A stretch of 64,000 bases of DNA from PGYR01 sp046290495. Lineage in GTDB: Bacteria > Bacteroidota > Ignavibacteria > Kapaibacteriales > UBA2268. Made by a program: the position numbers and the translations under genes. Location of the stretch: NCBI GenBank assembly GCA_046290495.1, contig JBKAGT010000006.1, positions 682,001 through 746,000 of the forward strand. Direction: 5' to 3'. Under the pieces are notes generated by a model. It made no database searches. It saw nothing but the letters and a program-made list of their open reading frames with translations, and was not told the origin of the DNA. Every line of letters begins with the position of its first letter. Within the stretch, counting starts at the first letter, position 1. Of the stretch, positions 26,450 to 36,650 are shown piece after piece.

Positions 26450-28419
26450 TGATCAATGTTTCTAATTTGACTCTTTCATTTGGAGGCAAAACTCTTTTGG
26501 ATTCTATCACATTTGTGGTGAACCCTAAAGAAAGAGTTGGTCTTATTGGTAGAAATGGACAAGGAAAATCAACTTTACTAAAAATACTTAATGGGATTGT
26601 TACACCAAATGATGGTGCAATATCACACCCAAAGAATTATGAGATTGGATATTTGCCGCAAGAAGGTGGAGCAAAATCTGATTTAACATTGTTCGATGAA
26701 GTCAAAAAGGCATTCGAAAAACAAAACAGATTGCAAGAGCAGATAGAATCCATTACTAATGAGATTGCGAATAGAGAAGACTATCACTCAAAAGAGTATT
26801 CTGATTTGATTCAGAAGCTATCAGAATTAAATGACCATCTAAACATTCTTGATTCTGGTTCTGTAGAAGCCAAGATAGAGAAAGTACTTCTTGGTCTTGG
26901 GTTCAATAGAAATGAATTTGATAAATACTGTAATCAGTTCTCAGGTGGTTGGCAGATGAGAATTGAATTAGCAAAAATTCTACTCAGGCAGCCAGATTTA
27001 ATTCTACTCGATGAGCCAACTAACCACTTAGATATAGAATCAATAATGTGGCTCGAATCATTCCTTAAAGATTATTACGGTGCTGTTATTATAGTATCGC
27101 ACGATAAAAGATTTCTTAATAATGTTACTAACAGAACAATCGAAGTACTTAATGGAAGTATATTCGATAAAAAATTTGCCTATAGTAGATTTTTAGAAGA
27201 AAGAAAAGTTGAAATTGAGTTACAAAAGAAGGCATTAGCCAATCAAGAAAAGCATATAAAAAGTGTTGAGCAATATGTTGACAGATATAGAGCTAAAGCT
27301 CGACACGCATCGAGAGCACAATCGAAGCTAAAACAATTAGAGAAAATAGATAAAATTGAAGTAGATGACTTTGAAGACAAGAGAATAAATTTCAAATTTC
27401 CACCTGCACCTCGATCAGCAAAGTTAGTTGTGGAAGCAAAGGGAATCCATAAAAGTTTTGGCCCTAAACGTGTACTTAAAGGTGTTGATTTTGTCTTAGA
27501 AAGAGGAAAGAAAGTTTCTTTTGTTGGTAAGAATGGAACTGGTAAATCTACACTTACTAAGATAATAACAGAACACATTGGATATGACGAAGGCGAATTA
27601 ATTCATGGTGGAAGTGTGCAACTTGGCTATTTTAGACAAGATCAATCACAAATGCTTAATGAACAGCTAACTGTTCTAGATACAATAACAAATGTAGCTA
27701 ATGACGAAATGAGACCTTATGTACGAGACTTACTGGGTGCATTCTTATTTTCTGGTGATGATGTTCAGAAAAAAGTTAAAGTACTTTCTGGTGGTGAAAG
27801 AGCTAGATTGTCTATTGCAAAATTACTTTTGGAGCCAACAAATTTCCTCGTAATGGATGAGCCGACAAACCACTTAGATATCTCCTCTAAGACAATCTTG
27901 AAAGATGCTCTTATGAACTATGACGGTGCACTAATATTGGTATCACACGATAGGGATTTCCTTCAAGGGATAACTGACGAGACTATAGAATTCACGGATA
28001 ATGGTACAAAAATATACCTTGGCGATATAGACTATTATTTAGAAAAAAGGAATCTTGAAGATATATCAGAAATTGACTTAGAACATGTGCCAAAGTCTAA
28101 ATCAGTGTCACAAACTAACCAAAAAAGTGATTCGCAACAGCGCAGATTAATCAAAAAAGAACTTGAAAAAAATAAACGCCAGACAGAAAAAAGGATTGAA
28201 AAGTGCGAGGAATCTATAGCAAGTTTAGAAGAGAGAAAAGTGAAGTTAGATGATCAGTTTGCTGATCCAAATCTCTACGAAGATACAGAAAAATTAACCG
28301 CAGTTAAAGCAGAGTACGAAGAAGTAAAAGAAAGTTTACAAATTCAAATGGACCTTTGGACTGAGCTCAACATAGAATTGGAAGAAGTAAATAAGGAACT
28401 AATTAACCACCAAGGTTAG
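26449..28419 (+). CDS. ABC-F family ATPase
   Basis: This soluble twin-ATPase protein acts on the ribosome in the ABC-F class (Uup, EttA, YheS, antibiotic-protection relatives). Two nucleotide domains are seen: domain 1 with GRNGQGKSTLL, FSGGWQMRIELA and LILLDEPTNHLD, and domain 2 with GKNGTGKSTL, LSGGERARLSIA and FLVMDEPTNHLD. The interdomain linker (about 250-315) has the basic KHIKSVEQYVDRYRAKARHA helix. The C-terminal ~100 residues form a coiled coil (ESIASLEERKVKLDD), as in Uup/YheS. No membrane segments occur. The 3' end overlaps the convergent NlpC/P60 gene by 17 bp. Confidence 0.92.
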   Translation: MINVSNLTLSFGGKTLLDSITFVVNPKERVGLIGRNGQGKSTLLKILNGIVTPNDGAISHPKNYEIGYLPQEGGAKSDLTLFDEVKKAFEKQNRLQEQIESITNEIANREDYHSKEYSDLIQKLSELNDHLNILDSGSVEAKIEKVLLGLGFNRNEFDKYCNQFSGGWQMRIELAKILLRQPDLILLDEPTNHLDIESIMWLESFLKDYYGAVIIVSHDKRFLNNVTNRTIEVLNGSIFDKKFAYSRFLEERKVEIELQKKALANQEKHIKSVEQYVDRYRAKARHASRAQSKLKQLEKIDKIEVDDFEDKRINFKFPPAPRSAKLVVEAKGIHKSFGPKRVLKGVDFVLERGKKVSFVGKNGTGKSTLTKIITEHIGYDEGELIHGGSVQLGYFRQDQSQMLNEQLTVLDTITNVANDEMRPYVRDLLGAFLFSGDDVQKKVKVLSGGERARLSIAKLLLEPTNFLVMDEPTNHLDISSKTILKDALMNYDGALILVSHDRDFLQGITDETIEFTDNGTKIYLGDIDYYLEKRNLEDISEIDLEHVPKSKSVSQTNQKSDSQQRRLIKKELEKNKRQTEKRIEKCEESIASLEERKVKLDDQFADPNLYEDTEKLTAVKAEYEEVKESLQIQMDLWTELNIELEEVNKELINHQG

Positions 28420-29242
28420 TATTAGGTTCTTTCTCTTCATCTTTGATAATGCTTAGATTAATCAAATCATCATCAGTTAATCTTCTACCACCAATAAATC
28501 TTTTGTTGTAGTATCTACTTTCTAAAGAAGAAACAGTAACTCCGTAACGTGAGCTTGCGTGAGCAAATAAGTTGTCTCCTAGATAAATACCACAGTGAGA
28601 AGCATAGGCATAACTTCTAGTGTGGAAGAAAATTAAGTCACCGAATTGTAAATCTTCGAATTTCTCAATTTTTTCCCCAACAGTATATTGCCATCTTGCA
28701 GTACGTGGTATTTTTACTTCTGCTGCTTCTTCGAATATACTTTGAGTAAATGCAGAGCAGTCAATTGATTTTCTTGAAGTGCCACCAAATCTATAAGGAG
28801 TTCCTAACCACCCCATTATCGATTCCATAATCACTTCTTTTTCAATACCATTTTCAGTGAATTTATCATCTTCACCAGTAGCAACAAAATCTAACCATTG
28901 ATCTTGGAAATTAGAAATGTCAACTTCAACATCTGTGTAAACCTCGTCTTCAGTTTCCATTAGCTCTAATTCTTTGGCTTCTGCTTCATCCAATTCAGCA
29001 TCGCTTAGCAATTCCGAATCTTCTTCTATTGCTATATCTAGTGTTGAATCTTTTTCGATTGGTTCCAATCCTGCTATACGACAAACTTCTTCAGAATGTG
29101 CTCGAATCATTTCTAAAGCTTTCTTCTTTGTGAGCTTAGGATTGTAGTGTCTCCTTGCTGATAAATCAGGAGAAGATGAAAAAATTAATGCTATAATTAT
29201 TGTTAAAGTTAGGGGGAATTTCCCTGCCAAGTTTATTTTCAT
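28403..29242 (-). CDS. NlpC/P60-family peptidoglycan hydrolase
   Basis: This exported cysteine peptidase should cut stem peptides in peptidoglycan. A signal peptide spans about residues 1-28 (FPLTLTIIIALIFSSSPDLSA). An acidic spacer (about 60-115) is rich in Glu and Asp. The catalytic domain starts near MGWLGTPYRFGGTS, with the nucleophile in SIDCSAFTQSI and the His in YASHCGIYLGDNLFAHASS. The substrate cleft motif FGDLIFFHT is present. Its end overlaps the convergent ABC-F gene. Monocistronic by context. Confidence 0.92.
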   Translation of the reverse strand: MKINLAGKFPLTLTIIIALIFSSSPDLSARRHYNPKLTKKKALEMIRAHSEEVCRIAGLEPIEKDSTLDIAIEEDSELLSDAELDEAEAKELELMETEDEVYTDVEVDISNFQDQWLDFVATGEDDKFTENGIEKEVIMESIMGWLGTPYRFGGTSRKSIDCSAFTQSIFEEAAEVKIPRTARWQYTVGEKIEKFEDLQFGDLIFFHTRSYAYASHCGIYLGDNLFAHASSRYGVTVSSLESRYYNKRFIGGRRLTDDDLINLSIIKDEEKEPNTNLGG

Positions 29243-29329
29243 TTCTTGATGTTTGTTTTTGTTTTTTTATATTATTGAAAACAATATCTTGCAAATTATA
29301 TATTTAAATTACTTAATACAAATAAAAAT

Positions 29330-30115
29330 ATGAAGTTATCAATTATTCAGTTCGAAACTTTACGGAATAAAAAAGACAAAAATTTTCATACTTTAAAGAA
29401 ATACTGTAACGAATTAGATTCAGATATATTAGTATTCCCCGAACTTGCGACTACTGGCTATTTACACAAAGATAAATCAGCTCTGATGAATATTTCTGAT
29501 AGCTTTCAAAGTGATACAATAAATAAATTCCAAAAGTTATCAACAAGTAAAGATAAAATAATTGTATTTGGCTTTTCTGAATTAGTGGGTGAGGATATTT
29601 ATAACTCAGCCGCTATATTAATTCCTGATGCGACTAAAAGCACAATTTATAGAAAAACTCATCTATTTTACAAGGAGAGGTTTGTGTTCAATGAAGGTGA
29701 TACTGGCTTTAATGTTGTCGAATATAACGGTTTGAAACTTGGGACTATGATTTGCTATGATTGGCGCTTCCCAGAGTCCACCAGAGCCCTTGCACTCAAA
29801 GGTTCTAATCTAGTGGTTTGCCCTTCTAATCTAGTTACAGGAGTTTGGCAAAATGTGATGAGTGCTAGAGCACTGGAGAACAAAGTATATATGGCTGTAG
29901 CTAACAAAATAGGAATAGAGCAGGATGAAGAAGAGAAGCTTGAATTCAACGGTGAATCAGCTATTTACTCATACGATGGTTCTTACTTAGCAAAAGCATC
30001 TGCTAACAAAGAAGAAGTGATAACAGCCGATATTTATCCAGAACTAACCTTAGATAAATCATTCAATGAATTTAATGATATATTTAAAGATAGAAGACCA
30101 AAACTATACAGCTAA
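29330..30115 (+). CDS. carbon-nitrogen hydrolase (nitrilase superfamily)
   Basis: This is an amidase-type enzyme with the Glu-Lys-Cys triad. The Glu is in LVFPELATTGYL, the Lys in YRKTHLFYKE, and the Cys in MICYDWRFPESTRALAL. The 261 residues match the omega-amidase/YafV-like or carbamoylase branches. A substrate cannot be assigned. No partner gene is close. The start follows an AT-rich leader containing TATATTTA about 25 nt upstream, a weak promoter candidate. Confidence 0.88.
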   Translation: MKLSIIQFETLRNKKDKNFHTLKKYCNELDSDILVFPELATTGYLHKDKSALMNISDSFQSDTINKFQKLSTSKDKIIVFGFSELVGEDIYNSAAILIPDATKSTIYRKTHLFYKERFVFNEGDTGFNVVEYNGLKLGTMICYDWRFPESTRALALKGSNLVVCPSNLVTGVWQNVMSARALENKVYMAVANKIGIEQDEEEKLEFNGESAIYSYDGSYLAKASANKEEVITADIYPELTLDKSFNEFNDIFKDRRPKLYS

Positions 30116-30199
30116 TCTAAACAAAATCTGCTTGTATTACATATTAAACAATGAAAATTCATAAATTACTTATTGCATTGAATCAATAATGAAAAATTT

Positions 30200-31570
30200 A
30201 TGTTTTCTTCTATTAAAAAAATCCACTTCGTAGGTATAGGTGGCATAGGTATGAGCGGTGTCGCCGAGATACTCATATCTCAAGGCTTTACTGTTAGTGG
30301 TTCAGATATGTCGCAATCTGAGAACACCGATTACTTAGTTAAGTTAGGCGCAGAAGTTCACATTGGACACGCTGAATCTAATGCTGAAGATGCCGAAGTA
30401 GTAGTATATTCTAGTGCTGTAAATCCAAATGAAAATCCTGAGACATTATTTGCTTTAAAAAATAATGTACCTGTTATCAGAAGAGCAGAGATGTTAGCAG
30501 AATTATCTAGGTTAAACTATTGTTTGGCTATTGCAGGTACTCACGGCAAAACCACAACTACATCAATGATCAGTTTAGTGCTTATAGAAGCAGGGATTGA
30601 CCCTACTGTTCTTGTTGGAGGGAGACTGCAAGATTTTGGTGGAACAAATGCTAGACTAGGTAAAGGTGATTGGATAGTAGTTGAAGCAGATGAGTATGAC
30701 AGATCTTTCTTACAGCTTACTCCAACTATATCAATAATTAACAATATAGAAACAGATCATCTGGATATTTACAGAGATTTAGATGATATATATGAGACAT
30801 TTACCGAATTTGCTAACAAAGTTCCCTTCTATGGACTTGTTGCTATGTGTCTTGATGATAAGGGCTGCAAAGAAATATATTCTACAATAAATAAGAAAAT
30901 AGTGACTTATGGTTTTTCCAGACATTCGTTAGTAAGGGCTGAAAATCCTGAATACGATAATAGGAAAAGTTCTTGCGATGTTTATTTAGAAGATGAGCTA
31001 TTGGGCAAAATAGAGATCGGAATGCCTGGAAAGCATAATTTGACAAATGCAATGGCCGCAGTAGCTGTAGCATTACAGATGGATATTCCATTTAAGACAA
31101 TACAGAAAGCACTTAAAAAGTTCAATGGAGTATTTAGAAGATTTGAGAAAAAAGGTTCATACAAAGATTGCTTAGTTGTTGATGACTATGCCCATCATCC
31201 TTCTGAAGTTAAAGCAACATTAGAAGCCGCAAGAAAAGGGTGGGACAAAAAAGTAATCTGTATTTTTCAACCACATACCTTCACTCGAACAAAAGAATTA
31301 GCTGATGAATTTGGAATATCGTTTCATGATGCAGATGTTTTGATTGTAACAGATATATATCCAGCTAGGGAGAAACCAATAGAAGGAGTTACTGGTGAGT
31401 TGATTGCAAATTCTGCTAAAAATTATGGTCACAGGAATGTGATATATGTTAAAGATAAAGACAATTTAAAAACCGTTCTTGATAAACAATTAGACGGTGA
31501 ATACGTAATTCTTACAGTTGGAGCCGGCAATATTTTCAAATTTGCTGAGCTGATTGTTAACAGTAATTAA
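30200..31570 (+). CDS. murC: UDP-N-acetylmuramate-L-alanine ligase
   Basis: MurC adds the first residue, L-Ala, to UDP-MurNAc in the cytoplasm. The N-terminal Rossmann motif is FVGIGGIGMSG, the ATP loop is GTHGKTTT at residues 113-120, and the central region has VVEADEYDRSFL and NIETDHLDIY. The C-terminal domain carries VVDDYAHHPSEVKATL. At 456 residues it is full length. It is apart from the usual mur/fts cluster and instead leads a run with two parvulin-type chaperones and a lipoprotein, linking wall and outer-membrane assembly. Confidence 0.96.
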   Translation: MFSSIKKIHFVGIGGIGMSGVAEILISQGFTVSGSDMSQSENTDYLVKLGAEVHIGHAESNAEDAEVVVYSSAVNPNENPETLFALKNNVPVIRRAEMLAELSRLNYCLAIAGTHGKTTTTSMISLVLIEAGIDPTVLVGGRLQDFGGTNARLGKGDWIVVEADEYDRSFLQLTPTISIINNIETDHLDIYRDLDDIYETFTEFANKVPFYGLVAMCLDDKGCKEIYSTINKKIVTYGFSRHSLVRAENPEYDNRKSSCDVYLEDELLGKIEIGMPGKHNLTNAMAAVAVALQMDIPFKTIQKALKKFNGVFRRFEKKGSYKDCLVVDDYAHHPSEVKATLEAARKGWDKKVICIFQPHTFTRTKELADEFGISFHDADVLIVTDIYPAREKPIEGVTGELIANSAKNYGHRNVIYVKDKDNLKTVLDKQLDGEYVILTVGAGNIFKFAELIVNSN

Positions 31571-31590
31571 CTAAACAAATAAATAGCTAT

Positions 31591-33618
31591 ATGAAACACT
31601 TTATTTTACTTTTTGCATTTTTATTAATTCTGCCTTTAGCAGCTAAATCTAATGATTATGACGACAAAGTATTGGCCGAGATAGGCGATGAAGAAATTAC
31701 CTACGAAAGATTAGAATATGCCTTCCAAAAAAATATGGTTGGTGAGAAAAAAGAATTAAGAGAATTAGAAAAGGATTCTTTACTGAACTTTCTAGATTTA
31801 TTTGTTAAATATAGATTAAAAGTTAAGGATGCTATAGACAGAGGATATCACAAAGACCCTGAATTGGTGAATGAAATTACAACAAACAAAAATTTGTTAA
31901 CTGAATCATACAACTATGATAAGAAAGTTTTTCAGCCTGCTGTTAATAGATTATTAAACAGAAGGCAGTACTATTTAAAATTTGGATATATCTTGTTTCC
32001 TTATACTGAAGAAGCAGAAGGCAAAACACAACATGACCCGAAGGATTTTGCTCAGACAGTTCTGGATAGTATAAACACTGGCAAGATTACATTTGCTCAA
32101 GCTGCTAAAAATCATGCTCCAGAAAAGGACTTGAGAGAAAGTGGAGGAATAGTTAATAAATATCTTATTTCTGGTACTATACAAAAGCCAATTGAGGACG
32201 TATTATTTGAACTGAGTCCAGGGCAACTTAATGGCACACTGCTTAAAACCGATTATGGATATTTTATTATCAAGTTAGTTGAGAAAATGCAGAGAGTTCA
32301 GATTAAAGCTGCTCACATTTTGATAGGCAAAGAAAGCACTAATGATATCTTAACAGATGAACACCGCTCTTTAGCAGACTCACTTCATAAGTTAATTAAA
32401 AGTGGAGAGAGCTTTGAGAAGCTGGCAGAACTTCATTCAGATGACCATGCTAGCGCAGTTAATGGTGGAGAGCTCCATGATTACTATGATTTATCAACTG
32501 GATTCATAAAGAACAAAGGTATTTTAGACGACTATTTTGTTAATACATTAGTTAATTTGAAAGATGGTGAGATTTCTGATACCATACACACAGTATATGG
32601 TATTCATATTGTGAAAAGAGTTGACACTAAGAAACCTGATATAGAGAAGGACAGAAAAGAAATAGAATCTATGTATAAGAGAACTAGGTATGATGATGCA
32701 AAAAAGGATTTTTATGAAAATTATGTTAGGAAAAATGGCTTCAAATTGAACAGTCAAGCACTAAGTACATTTATTAGCAATGTAGATTATACTAAGACAA
32801 ACCTAGATTCCAATTGGGCAAATGAAATTCCGAAAGACATTTATGATGACATGCTATTTGAATTTGATGGTCAAGAATGGACAGTCTCAGAATTTATAAA
32901 TATACTTTCAGAAAAATCTAAAACAGATTATAGAGCAACTGCTCTTAACCGAAAGGGTTTACAGTCGGCTATGTTTAAAATAGTGAAGCCAATGGTCTTA
33001 GAAATGTGGTCAGAAGAGTTAATGAATGATGATTTAAAGTATCAAAATTTAGTTAATGAATTCAGAGACGGGATTCTCCTATTTAAAGTAGAAGCAATAG
33101 AGGTGTGGGATAAGTTAGAGCTTGACACTGCTATGGCAAAGCAATATTTCGATACTACTTCAACTAAATTTTATACTGAAAAAAAATACGACCTATCTGA
33201 GATATTTGTTTTACAAGATACTTTATCAAAAGAACTTTACAGAAGAATAAAAGAAGGTGAAGATTTTGGCGAACTGGCTGCTAACTATACTGTAAGACAA
33301 GGGTATAGAGAGAAAAAAGGACATCACGGTATAGTGAGTGCAGAAAAGAATAAATTTTCTCGTCAATTGAAAGGAGAGGAAATAAAAGACGGGGTTGTAA
33401 TACCTCCAAAAGATTACATGAGTGGTATAAGTATCATTAAAATAAATAAGATAATAGAGCCGAGAGAAAAGTCATTTGAAGAAGCGATAATAGATTTAGC
33501 ACCTATTGTACAAACTATTAAACAAGAGAAATTAGTTAAGAATTGGCTCGATAGAGTTAAACAAAAACATGAAGTTGAAATAAATAACGATGTAATTGAT
33601 GAGATATATGAAGATTAA
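31591..33618 (+). CDS. periplasmic parvulin-type peptidyl-prolyl isomerase, multidomain
   Basis: This PpiC-type chaperone for exported proteins has a signal peptide of about 20 residues (FILLFAFLLILPLAAKS). After an N-terminal SurA_N-like helical part (DEEITYERLEYAFQK) come two recognisable parvulin domains, about 125-230 (KFGYILFPYTEE, GYFIIKLVEK) and 235-350 (IKAAHILIGKE, GIHIVKRVD). A degenerate third is around 530-640 (YDLSEIFVLQDT). The architecture is common in Bacteroidota, where it accompanies surA. It lies 20 bp after murC and overlaps the following SurA-like gene by about 11 bp. Confidence 0.9.
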   Translation: MKHFILLFAFLLILPLAAKSNDYDDKVLAEIGDEEITYERLEYAFQKNMVGEKKELRELEKDSLLNFLDLFVKYRLKVKDAIDRGYHKDPELVNEITTNKNLLTESYNYDKKVFQPAVNRLLNRRQYYLKFGYILFPYTEEAEGKTQHDPKDFAQTVLDSINTGKITFAQAAKNHAPEKDLRESGGIVNKYLISGTIQKPIEDVLFELSPGQLNGTLLKTDYGYFIIKLVEKMQRVQIKAAHILIGKESTNDILTDEHRSLADSLHKLIKSGESFEKLAELHSDDHASAVNGGELHDYYDLSTGFIKNKGILDDYFVNTLVNLKDGEISDTIHTVYGIHIVKRVDTKKPDIEKDRKEIESMYKRTRYDDAKKDFYENYVRKNGFKLNSQALSTFISNVDYTKTNLDSNWANEIPKDIYDDMLFEFDGQEWTVSEFINILSEKSKTDYRATALNRKGLQSAMFKIVKPMVLEMWSEELMNDDLKYQNLVNEFRDGILLFKVEAIEVWDKLELDTAMAKQYFDTTSTKFYTEKKYDLSEIFVLQDTLSKELYRRIKEGEDFGELAANYTVRQGYREKKGHHGIVSAEKNKFSRQLKGEEIKDGVVIPPKDYMSGISIIKINKIIEPREKSFEEAIIDLAPIVQTIKQEKLVKNWLDRVKQKHEVEINNDVIDEIYED

Positions 33619-34894
33619 AAATCTATTTTTATTTTTTATACTTAGTTCTGTAAGTGTATTTTCGCAAATAAAGGAAGGCGAAACACTCAATAGTATCGCT
33701 GCCGTTGTTGGGAAGGAAGTGATAACTAATGCAGAAGTAGAAGCTGAGGTTATGACTTACCAGCAAATGGATCCAGACAATGGACTTACTACTCAAGAAC
33801 TGTTTGACAAGGTTTTAGACAACTTGATAAATCAGAATCTAATGGTTACAAAGGCATTAGAAGATTCTATTTCAGTGACAGACCAAGAGTTGGATGATGC
33901 CTGGGATAATGCGTTAGGAAATCTGGTTAGAAGGTATGGTTCAGAACAAAGAATAGAAGATGTCTATGGTAAATCTATGAATAGGTTGAAGTTCGAGTAT
34001 TCTGACCAAATTAGAAAAAACCTATTAGTTCAGAAACTTCAACAAAGAGAGTTCTCGAATATAAAAGTTGGTCCAAGTGAAATAGAGGCATTTTTCGATA
34101 AGTACAGAGATTCAATGGAAAATATCCCAAAAAGGATTGAAGTTTACCATATAGTTAAAAATGTATCATCAGATGCTGATAAGATAGAAGAAACATTAAA
34201 TTTAGCTAAGCAAGTAAGAGATTCGATTCTCAAAGGTGAAATTACTTTTGACTATGCAGCATTGACTTATAGTGCTGATGCCGCTACAAAAAATGATGGC
34301 GGAAAGCTTGGCTGGTTCAACAAAGGTAAATTGGTACCTGAGTTCGAAAATGCAGCATTCAAGCTTCAAAAAGGGGAGCTATCTTTGCCTGTGAAATCAC
34401 CATTTGGATATCATATTATTCAGACTATTGAAAAGAAAGAGAACTCTATAAATACTAAACATATAGTGTTTTCTATCAAGGCAACTGAAGAAGATAATTT
34501 GAAAACTAAAGAATTTCTGTTAGATTTGAAGAAACGAGTTGAAAATGGTGAGTCATTTGAGGACTTAGCTAAGGTATATTCGGATGATAAAGAGACGAAA
34601 GGATTTGGTGGTTTAATTGGTAAATTAACTATGAACAATATACCACCAAATATCAAAAGCTCTATAGAATCGATGAATGAAGGTGATGTTAGTGATCCAA
34701 TGCCCTACAATGCTGACCCTACAAAAACTGCTTTTCATGTTATTTATAAGAAAAGAGTTATTGAATCACACCAACCTTCTATCAAAGAAGACTACGAGTT
34801 GATTAAACAATATGCGACAAACAAAAAACAGCAGGATAAAATGAAAGAGTTTTTTGAACAACTTAGGGATGAAATATATTGGAAAAAATATTAA
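33608..34894 (+). CDS. surA: SurA-like periplasmic chaperone / peptidyl-prolyl isomerase
   Basis: SurA escorts outer-membrane proteins to the BAM complex. I chose the ATG at 33608 because it opens the signal peptide directly (KIKNLFLFFILSSVSVFSQ); TTG 33596 and ATG 33599 are in-frame alternatives. The SurA N-domain is at about 20-165 (LNSIAAVVGKEVITNAEVE). Two parvulin domains follow: about 170-275 (IEVYHIVKNV, GYHIIQTIEKKE) and 280-385 (INTKHIVFSI). The length of about 428 matches SurA. It overlaps its upstream homologue and, at its 3' end, the pentapeptide lipoprotein. Confidence 0.9.
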   Translation: MKIKNLFLFFILSSVSVFSQIKEGETLNSIAAVVGKEVITNAEVEAEVMTYQQMDPDNGLTTQELFDKVLDNLINQNLMVTKALEDSISVTDQELDDAWDNALGNLVRRYGSEQRIEDVYGKSMNRLKFEYSDQIRKNLLVQKLQQREFSNIKVGPSEIEAFFDKYRDSMENIPKRIEVYHIVKNVSSDADKIEETLNLAKQVRDSILKGEITFDYAALTYSADAATKNDGGKLGWFNKGKLVPEFENAAFKLQKGELSLPVKSPFGYHIIQTIEKKENSINTKHIVFSIKATEEDNLKTKEFLLDLKKRVENGESFEDLAKVYSDDKETKGFGGLIGKLTMNNIPPNIKSSIESMNEGDVSDPMPYNADPTKTAFHVIYKKRVIESHQPSIKEDYELIKQYATNKKQQDKMKEFFEQLRDEIYWKKY

Positions 34895-35937
34895 GAATTG
34901 CACTTGTTGTATTTATAGTTAGTTTTATTTCAAGCTGTGAGTTCAATACAGCTGATGTCACATATAGCGATAGAGCTGGTAGTGAGTTAATGAGCTACGT
35001 CTCACCTGATGTTGTTGTAGATAAAAAAGGCGTTTTTGTTTTTCAATTAGAATCAAAAAATGACGACTCGGTGAGCTATTATGACTCTGATTCAAAAGGT
35101 GTAGATGTAGCAACAATAAACTTCAAGGAAAAATTCAAATATAGATATAGAATTGGTAATGTTGATTCTGTTAGAGTTAAGTTGGTAGACCCAAATGGGA
35201 ATGAACTGTTTAATTTACAAGGTCCTAACCAGACTGTAGAATATACGGCAAATAGTGGGGAACATAAGTTAATAGTAGAAAATTTGAGAAATAGTAAGGG
35301 TATTAGAAAAATATTTTCTAAACCTGATTATGACACTATCAGGACATTGAAGATTTATAACGTTTATAATGATGTTATTTACTCAATCTTAGAGGAAGAT
35401 GACTGCGAAGAATGTAGCTTGGTTAATGTAAATTTGCAAGGATACAAACTAGATAGTGTCAATTTTACTAATGCTGATTTTCAAAATGCTGATTTAAATG
35501 CTGCTAACTTGAGTTATAGCATTCTCAATTATTCTAACTTCCTGTCTACAAAAGCAGATAGTGCGGATATATCTTATGCATTGCTTGATAAACCCAGAAA
35601 TTTGAGGTTGGCAAGTTTTTATTATACATATGCTAAAGGAATAACTATCCGAGATGCAGATTTGGACAATACTGTAATGTGGGATTGTGATATGTCATAT
35701 AGTACAATAACTGGTAGCAGAATGGATAATACTGATTTCTTTGCTTGTAATATTAAGCATTCAAATTTGACAAACAACTTATTCGAAAATTCATCTCTTG
35801 AGGATTGTATATTAGATTCATCTGACATTACAGGTACTAGTTTCTGTAACTCTGTATTAAATGATGTATCGTTTTATTATACTAAAGGTGACGAAACTAC
35901 TAAGTGTGTACCAGATACAGCTAGAGGAACTTGGTAG
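34879..35937 (+). CDS. lipoprotein with pentapeptide repeats
   Basis: The TTG start overlaps the SurA end by 16 bp and gives a textbook lipoprotein signal (ILRIALVVFIVSFISSC, lipid-anchored Cys about residue 20). Residues 30-160 form an unassigned, probably beta-rich domain. From about 180 onward, pentapeptide repeats follow the A(D/N)LxX pattern (VNFTNADFQNADLNAANLSY, then degenerate repeats to TGTSFCNSVLNDVSF), which should build a right-handed quadrilateral beta-helix. It is likely anchored in the inner or outer membrane. Position after SurA suggests envelope function, but no specific role is known. Confidence 0.8.
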   Translation: MEKILRIALVVFIVSFISSCEFNTADVTYSDRAGSELMSYVSPDVVVDKKGVFVFQLESKNDDSVSYYDSDSKGVDVATINFKEKFKYRYRIGNVDSVRVKLVDPNGNELFNLQGPNQTVEYTANSGEHKLIVENLRNSKGIRKIFSKPDYDTIRTLKIYNVYNDVIYSILEEDDCEECSLVNVNLQGYKLDSVNFTNADFQNADLNAANLSYSILNYSNFLSTKADSADISYALLDKPRNLRLASFYYTYAKGITIRDADLDNTVMWDCDMSYSTITGSRMDNTDFFACNIKHSNLTNNLFENSSLEDCILDSSDITGTSFCNSVLNDVSFYYTKGDETTKCVPDTARGTW

Positions 35938-35955
35938 GTCTCCCATAAACATGAG

Positions 35956-36639
35956 TTAGTAAGCTACAGCTACAACAGCTATGTCTACTCTTCTAGCTCC
36001 TGCTATTAGCAATAACTCTGCACAATAATTTGCTGTGTTTGCTGTTGTTAGTACATCGTCAATAAGCAGTATCCTTTTGTTAAAAATTGCCGATTTGTCA
36101 ATTATTTCGAATTTGCCAGCTAAGTTACTTTTTCTCTCGTTGTGAGATAATTTAGCTTGCGAGTGAGTGTATTTATTTCGTTTTATGGATTTATTATTAG
36201 TTAATAGTCCAATTCGATTCTCAATTTCTTTTGCTATAATTTCTGATTGATTGAATCCTCTTTCCCTCAATCTTGCTTTGTGAATAGGAATAGGAATAGA
36301 AATATCATAATTCTCTTTGTCAATCAAACGAGAAAGCATATATCCAAACTCTTCTCCTATTCCTCTTATACCTAAGTATTTGAATTTGTGAATAGCATCT
36401 AAAATCTTGTCTTCTTCATTTAGCTTGAACAAAGCTATAACTTTTGAAATTGCTAAATCATCCAAATCATATTCTTGTATTAATCTTTCTCTAATACTAA
36501 GTGGGTGTGGGGGTATTTGGAGAGATAATAACTCTTCTTCATCAAAATACTTATAAGGATTGTTAGGTGGTATAACTTTGCCAGAGACTAAGCAAACTTT
36601 TGGTTCTATTGCGTCGAGCAATGTTTCAATACCACTCAA
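35956..36639 (-). CDS. comF: ComF-family phosphoribosyltransferase-like protein
   Basis: ComF relatives take part in DNA uptake or processing in competent bacteria. The PRTase-fold core is visible: ISIPIPIHKARLRERGFNQSE, HSQAKLSHNERKSNLAG and the PRPP-loop-like ILLIDDVLTTANTANYCAE. Normal ComF proteins begin with a four-cysteine zinc finger. Here the N-terminus has a single Cys at the expected place (PKVCLVSGKVIPP), so the finger seems lost. Length is 227. It is 11 bp after the MauE/DoxX gene and converges on the pentapeptide lipoprotein. Confidence 0.85.
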   Translation of the reverse strand: MSGIETLLDAIEPKVCLVSGKVIPPNNPYKYFDEEELLSLQIPPHPLSIRERLIQEYDLDDLAISKVIALFKLNEEDKILDAIHKFKYLGIRGIGEEFGYMLSRLIDKENYDISIPIPIHKARLRERGFNQSEIIAKEIENRIGLLTNNKSIKRNKYTHSQAKLSHNERKSNLAGKFEIIDKSAIFNKRILLIDDVLTTANTANYCAELLLIAGARRVDIAVVAVAY

Positions 36640-36650
36640 TATTTGTGTTT

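Noticed and set aside
26449..28419. ABC-F gene as an antibiotic-resistance determinant
   Set aside because: Its coiled-coil tail and linker fit housekeeping Uup/YheS-like proteins, and there is no resistance context.
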